Shown piece by piece: positions 61,521 through 64,000 of a stretch of DNA of 64,000 nt (position 1 is its first letter; each line of letters begins with the position of its first letter). The notes under the pieces were generated by a model. It made no database searches and was not told the DNA's origin. It worked only from the letters and a program-made list of their open reading frames with translations. The stretch comes from Escallonia rubra (lineage: Eukaryota > Streptophyta > Magnoliopsida > Escalloniales > Escalloniaceae): the NCBI GenBank assembly GCA_033065855.1, contig JAVXUO010002269.1:186001-250000 (forward strand), read 5' to 3'. A program made the translations under genes and the position numbers.

Positions 61521-62869
61521 CAACCACTACTATCATGTGCTCCCTCTAGCACATATGAAACCACTTACCTATGATTTTTTTTTTATCTTAAGCTGATAAT
61601 ATAATTGTCTAGAGATTTATTAATGTAATTATTTTATCATTTCCTCTATTTTCCAAATAAAAAAAATAGAAATAAAATTTTGTATTCCACAAAACAAAAA
61701 AATAAATTGAATTACAAATCCAATTCGAAATCCAAATTCCAAATGTCCGTGATTTGTGCCAAGCTAATAGAGTAAGACAAAGAAGTAAGAGATACTAAAA
61801 AAAACATAATTTCTATAAATTTTATTAGATAATTGTTTACTTTCTTACAGAAGAATCGAAGAAAAGATTCACGTAGATGATTCTCAAGTAGTATGAAACA
61901 AAAGTTTAGATGATGACGAGAATATTTTACTTCAAATCGTGCCATAAAATAAAGTTGTATATAAATGTAATACATCACATAAAGTGTTTTTACGATCAGA
62001 AGTATTGAATGCGATTTTCCAAAACAGGGGCACGTGCAGTAACCCCTACCATTTCCATGCGTATCTTGCCGGAAAGAGAAAGTTCTCGTACTAGGATCAA
62101 CCCAAGTTAAAGTTGTAATATTATCTCTCTCACATTTTTTACTCCATCTCATGTCGTCATATTTGTCCCAAACTAGTTTACGATCCTGAATCCTTTTTCG
62201 CTGAAGGAATCTAAATGTCTACTTTAGACGTGAGCAAATCATTTTAATCGAAGTTCTCTAATCCTTTTATCGATCGGTGTCACCCCCACCCCAACCTGTC
62301 GATATCAATTATTTCTCACTTCATTTGTCATCCTACATCACTCGTCAACCTAACCATCTGTAATCGAGCTTCACGCATCTTTTACGTACGATCGCCCCAA
62401 ACCATATGACATGTCTCTCATCACCGAGGTCCAATAAGACTTTACCTTCGGTTCGAGAATAGTACGGTCCCACAACGCTCCACAAGCACACATACGGCCC
62501 ACCTAACATGCGCTGGAGTTACTTCGTGCCCATTCGGAGTTACTTTACCCTAATTTCATACAAGGGCAGAATTGTAATTAGGGAGCAAAAGAACCAGTCG
62601 TGGCTAGGGAATCGAATGTGAACACGAGGCCCTTTCTCGTAAATTTGAGGGGCACCACAAAACGCACCCCTGTGACATAAAAGGCGAGCGAGCGAGAGGG
62701 AGAGAGAGAGAGTTTATATTTTGATCGCCGTTCGACGGCTTGATCCGTCACTCCACTGCTCACGTAAAAGTGTCACACAGCCCCCACCAAACCCTAATTC
62801 ATCATCCACTTTAATCTGTTGCTAATGCCGTCAATTGCACACTGATCGTCCACTGTTAAGCAAGTGTCC

Positions 62870-64000
62870 ATGACGGCCGATTCCTCCTCCAATAACCACT
62901 CGCCACGTTCCCCCGCCGCCGCCGCCGCCGCCCGCCGGAGCCTCCACTCCCCGTGGGCCCAAGTCGTCCGCGGCGAGCCGGACGCAGCCGTAATCCCTCC
63001 CTCCCCGCCGTCATCCTCCGCCTCTCCTCCTCCTCCGCCGCCGCCGCTCTTTTCGGCGTCCGCCTCCGACTGCTCCGCCACCGAGGCTCCGGCGGAGAGC
63101 TCGGATTCCGGGAGCAACGGCAATGCCGGTCCTGCTAAGAAGCCTGCCTGGAACAAACTGTCGAACGGCGTCGTCGAGACCGAGCCGGTCATGGGCGCCG
63201 TGTCGTGGCCCTCTCTCTCCGAGTGCACTCGGCCATCACCGAAAGCGTCAAATCCACCGGCGCCAATCTCCAATGATAATGCATCTACATCTACTCCTCA
63301 GGTTTTTGACTTTCAAAGCTTTTATTTGTATATATGTTTTTGTATATATCTGTATGGGTTAATTTACTATTATTGACTATTGTGAATGAATGGTCTAATG
63401 TTACGATCTGTTTAATGTTTTGTACTATTATTTACAGGAACCTGTAACTTCAAATCCACCTAACGAACAAGCTAATGCTAATGCTAATGCTAATGCGAAC
63501 CCTAAGTTTAATCAAAACCACCATAAGCAACCTAATCGGCAAAAGTCTATGAAGCGCGGCGGAACGGGGAGCGGACCATCGCAGAGTGCCTTTAGTCGGC
63601 CAGTGGGGTTGCAGGCGCCGCCGCCACCGCCACCTCCACCGCCACCGCTGCCTCCGCCGTTCCCAGTATTTGAAATGCCTTACGAGAATAGGGGACCGCC
63701 GTTTAAGGGTAGTAATTGGGAGAACAGATCAATGGGCAGTGCTGGCGGTGCAGTGAATGATCATTCCTTGCAAAGGAGTTCTCCGCGGAGGGGTAACTTT
63801 GGGACTCATCCTCGTGGGAATGGGATTCATAACAATGGCTATGGAGGCAGACGTGGTAATGATAAGGATTGGAATGGCCCTCGCGGTCCTAGTGCAAGAG
63901 ATGCTCAAATGACGCACCAGATGGTTCCTCCTTCTCCGAGGGGATTTATGGGACCACTTCCACCCGGCTCTACACCCTTCCTTCCGAACCAGTCTGGAAG
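62870..64000 (+). CDS. La-related protein 1 (LARP1), N-terminal part, runs off the window
   Basis: Exon 1 is 62870-63301 and exon 2 runs from 63438 to past the window end. The visible 330 or so residues are the disordered N-terminus: Ala-, Pro- and Ser-rich start with HSPWAQVVRG, then PAWNKLSNG and VSWPSLSE (conserved in plant LARP1), an NAN repeat, a polyproline run, RGG-like GYGGRRGNDKDWNGPRG, and VPPSPRGFMGPLPPGSTPF. The La motif and the C-terminal DM15 region would lie downstream. LARP1 binds mRNA 5' ends and poly(A), and controls translation and decay of TOP-type mRNAs, including in plant heat response. The ATG at 62870 was chosen; an in-frame GTG at 62864 gives the longer open frame. 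It is comparable to Arabidopsis LARP1b/c. Confidence 0.85.

Larger units (their letters stand above)
57102..62869. other. Repeat-rich gene-free region before LARP1
   Basis: Contains a B-box retroposon (57333-57568), an unexplained stretch (57660-58280) with several overlapping open frames but no recognisable family, a Mutator-like element (58818-59940), gcccaag/ggcc-rich repeat debris (60030-60130) and an ACC-rich low-complexity block (60660-61520). A GA-rich promoter stretch (62685-62715) precedes the LARP1 start. Confidence 0.65.

Noticed and set aside
62794-63273. 159-codon minus-strand frame opposite LARP1
   Set aside because: A shadow of a GC-rich coding exon; it has no family resemblance, while the plus strand matches LARP1 motifs.

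Overview
The window is nuclear DNA from a flowering plant. The genes have plant-type GT-AG introns, and the set includes a DYW-type pentatricopeptide protein, an alpha-expansin, a class III peroxidase and an RGG-tailed Alba protein. Gene content fits a core eudicot; nothing seen allows a species call. About a dozen genes lie in AT-rich DNA full of small transposons, retroposons and microsatellites. Exon joins were made by eye from reading frame, splice dinucleotides and family homology, and every multi-exon model below closes in frame.

Layout. 1-6336 has no gene. 6337-9695 (+) is a secreted thioredoxin-fold protein and 12307-16349 (+) an Alba DNA/RNA-binding protein. 17349-19938 is a tandem duplication of non-coding DNA, one copy of which is split by a poly(A)-tailed retroposon. 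20440-22990 (+) is an FAD-dependent monooxygenase. 23627-23954 is the promoter and tail fragment of a broken histone H3 gene. 25065-27335 (+) is an intronless PPR-DYW editing factor followed by a decayed second DYW tail. 31180-32147 (+) is an alpha-expansin, 33740-35453 (+) a class III peroxidase, 37224-40254 (+) an Abitram/Simiate-family protein and 41720-43433 (-) a UPF0496 membrane protein. 49046-51564 and 53843-57101 (both -) are tandem cinnamyl-alcohol-dehydrogenase-like genes. 57102-62869 is repeat-rich. 62870 to the window end (+) is the start of a La-related protein 1 gene.

The gene set (UPF0496, expansin, Alba, thioredoxin-like, PPR-DYW) matches, from memory, a block on Arabidopsis chromosome 1 (At1g20180, At1g20190, At1g20220, At1g20225, At1g20230). 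The window therefore looks like an ancestral block opened up by later insertions: monooxygenase, peroxidase, CAD pair and transposons. Expansin, peroxidase and the CAD-like enzymes all plausibly bear on cell-wall or phenolic metabolism, but nothing shows that they are co-regulated.

Mobile elements with visible boundaries are a hAT-type element with an 8-bp target duplication (47926-48606), a Mutator-like element with long inverted repeats and a 9-bp duplication (58818-59940), a Tourist/PIF-like element with TTA duplication (36150-36921), two poly(A) retroposons with 15-17-bp duplications (18063-19222; 55444-55883), and a four-copy MITE-like family with a GC-rich core. No unmistakably new functional system was found. 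The most unusual items are the histone H3-tail micro-ORF under a histone-type promoter, the nested retroposon with its empty-site reference inside the same duplication, and the duplicated core promoter of the peroxidase.
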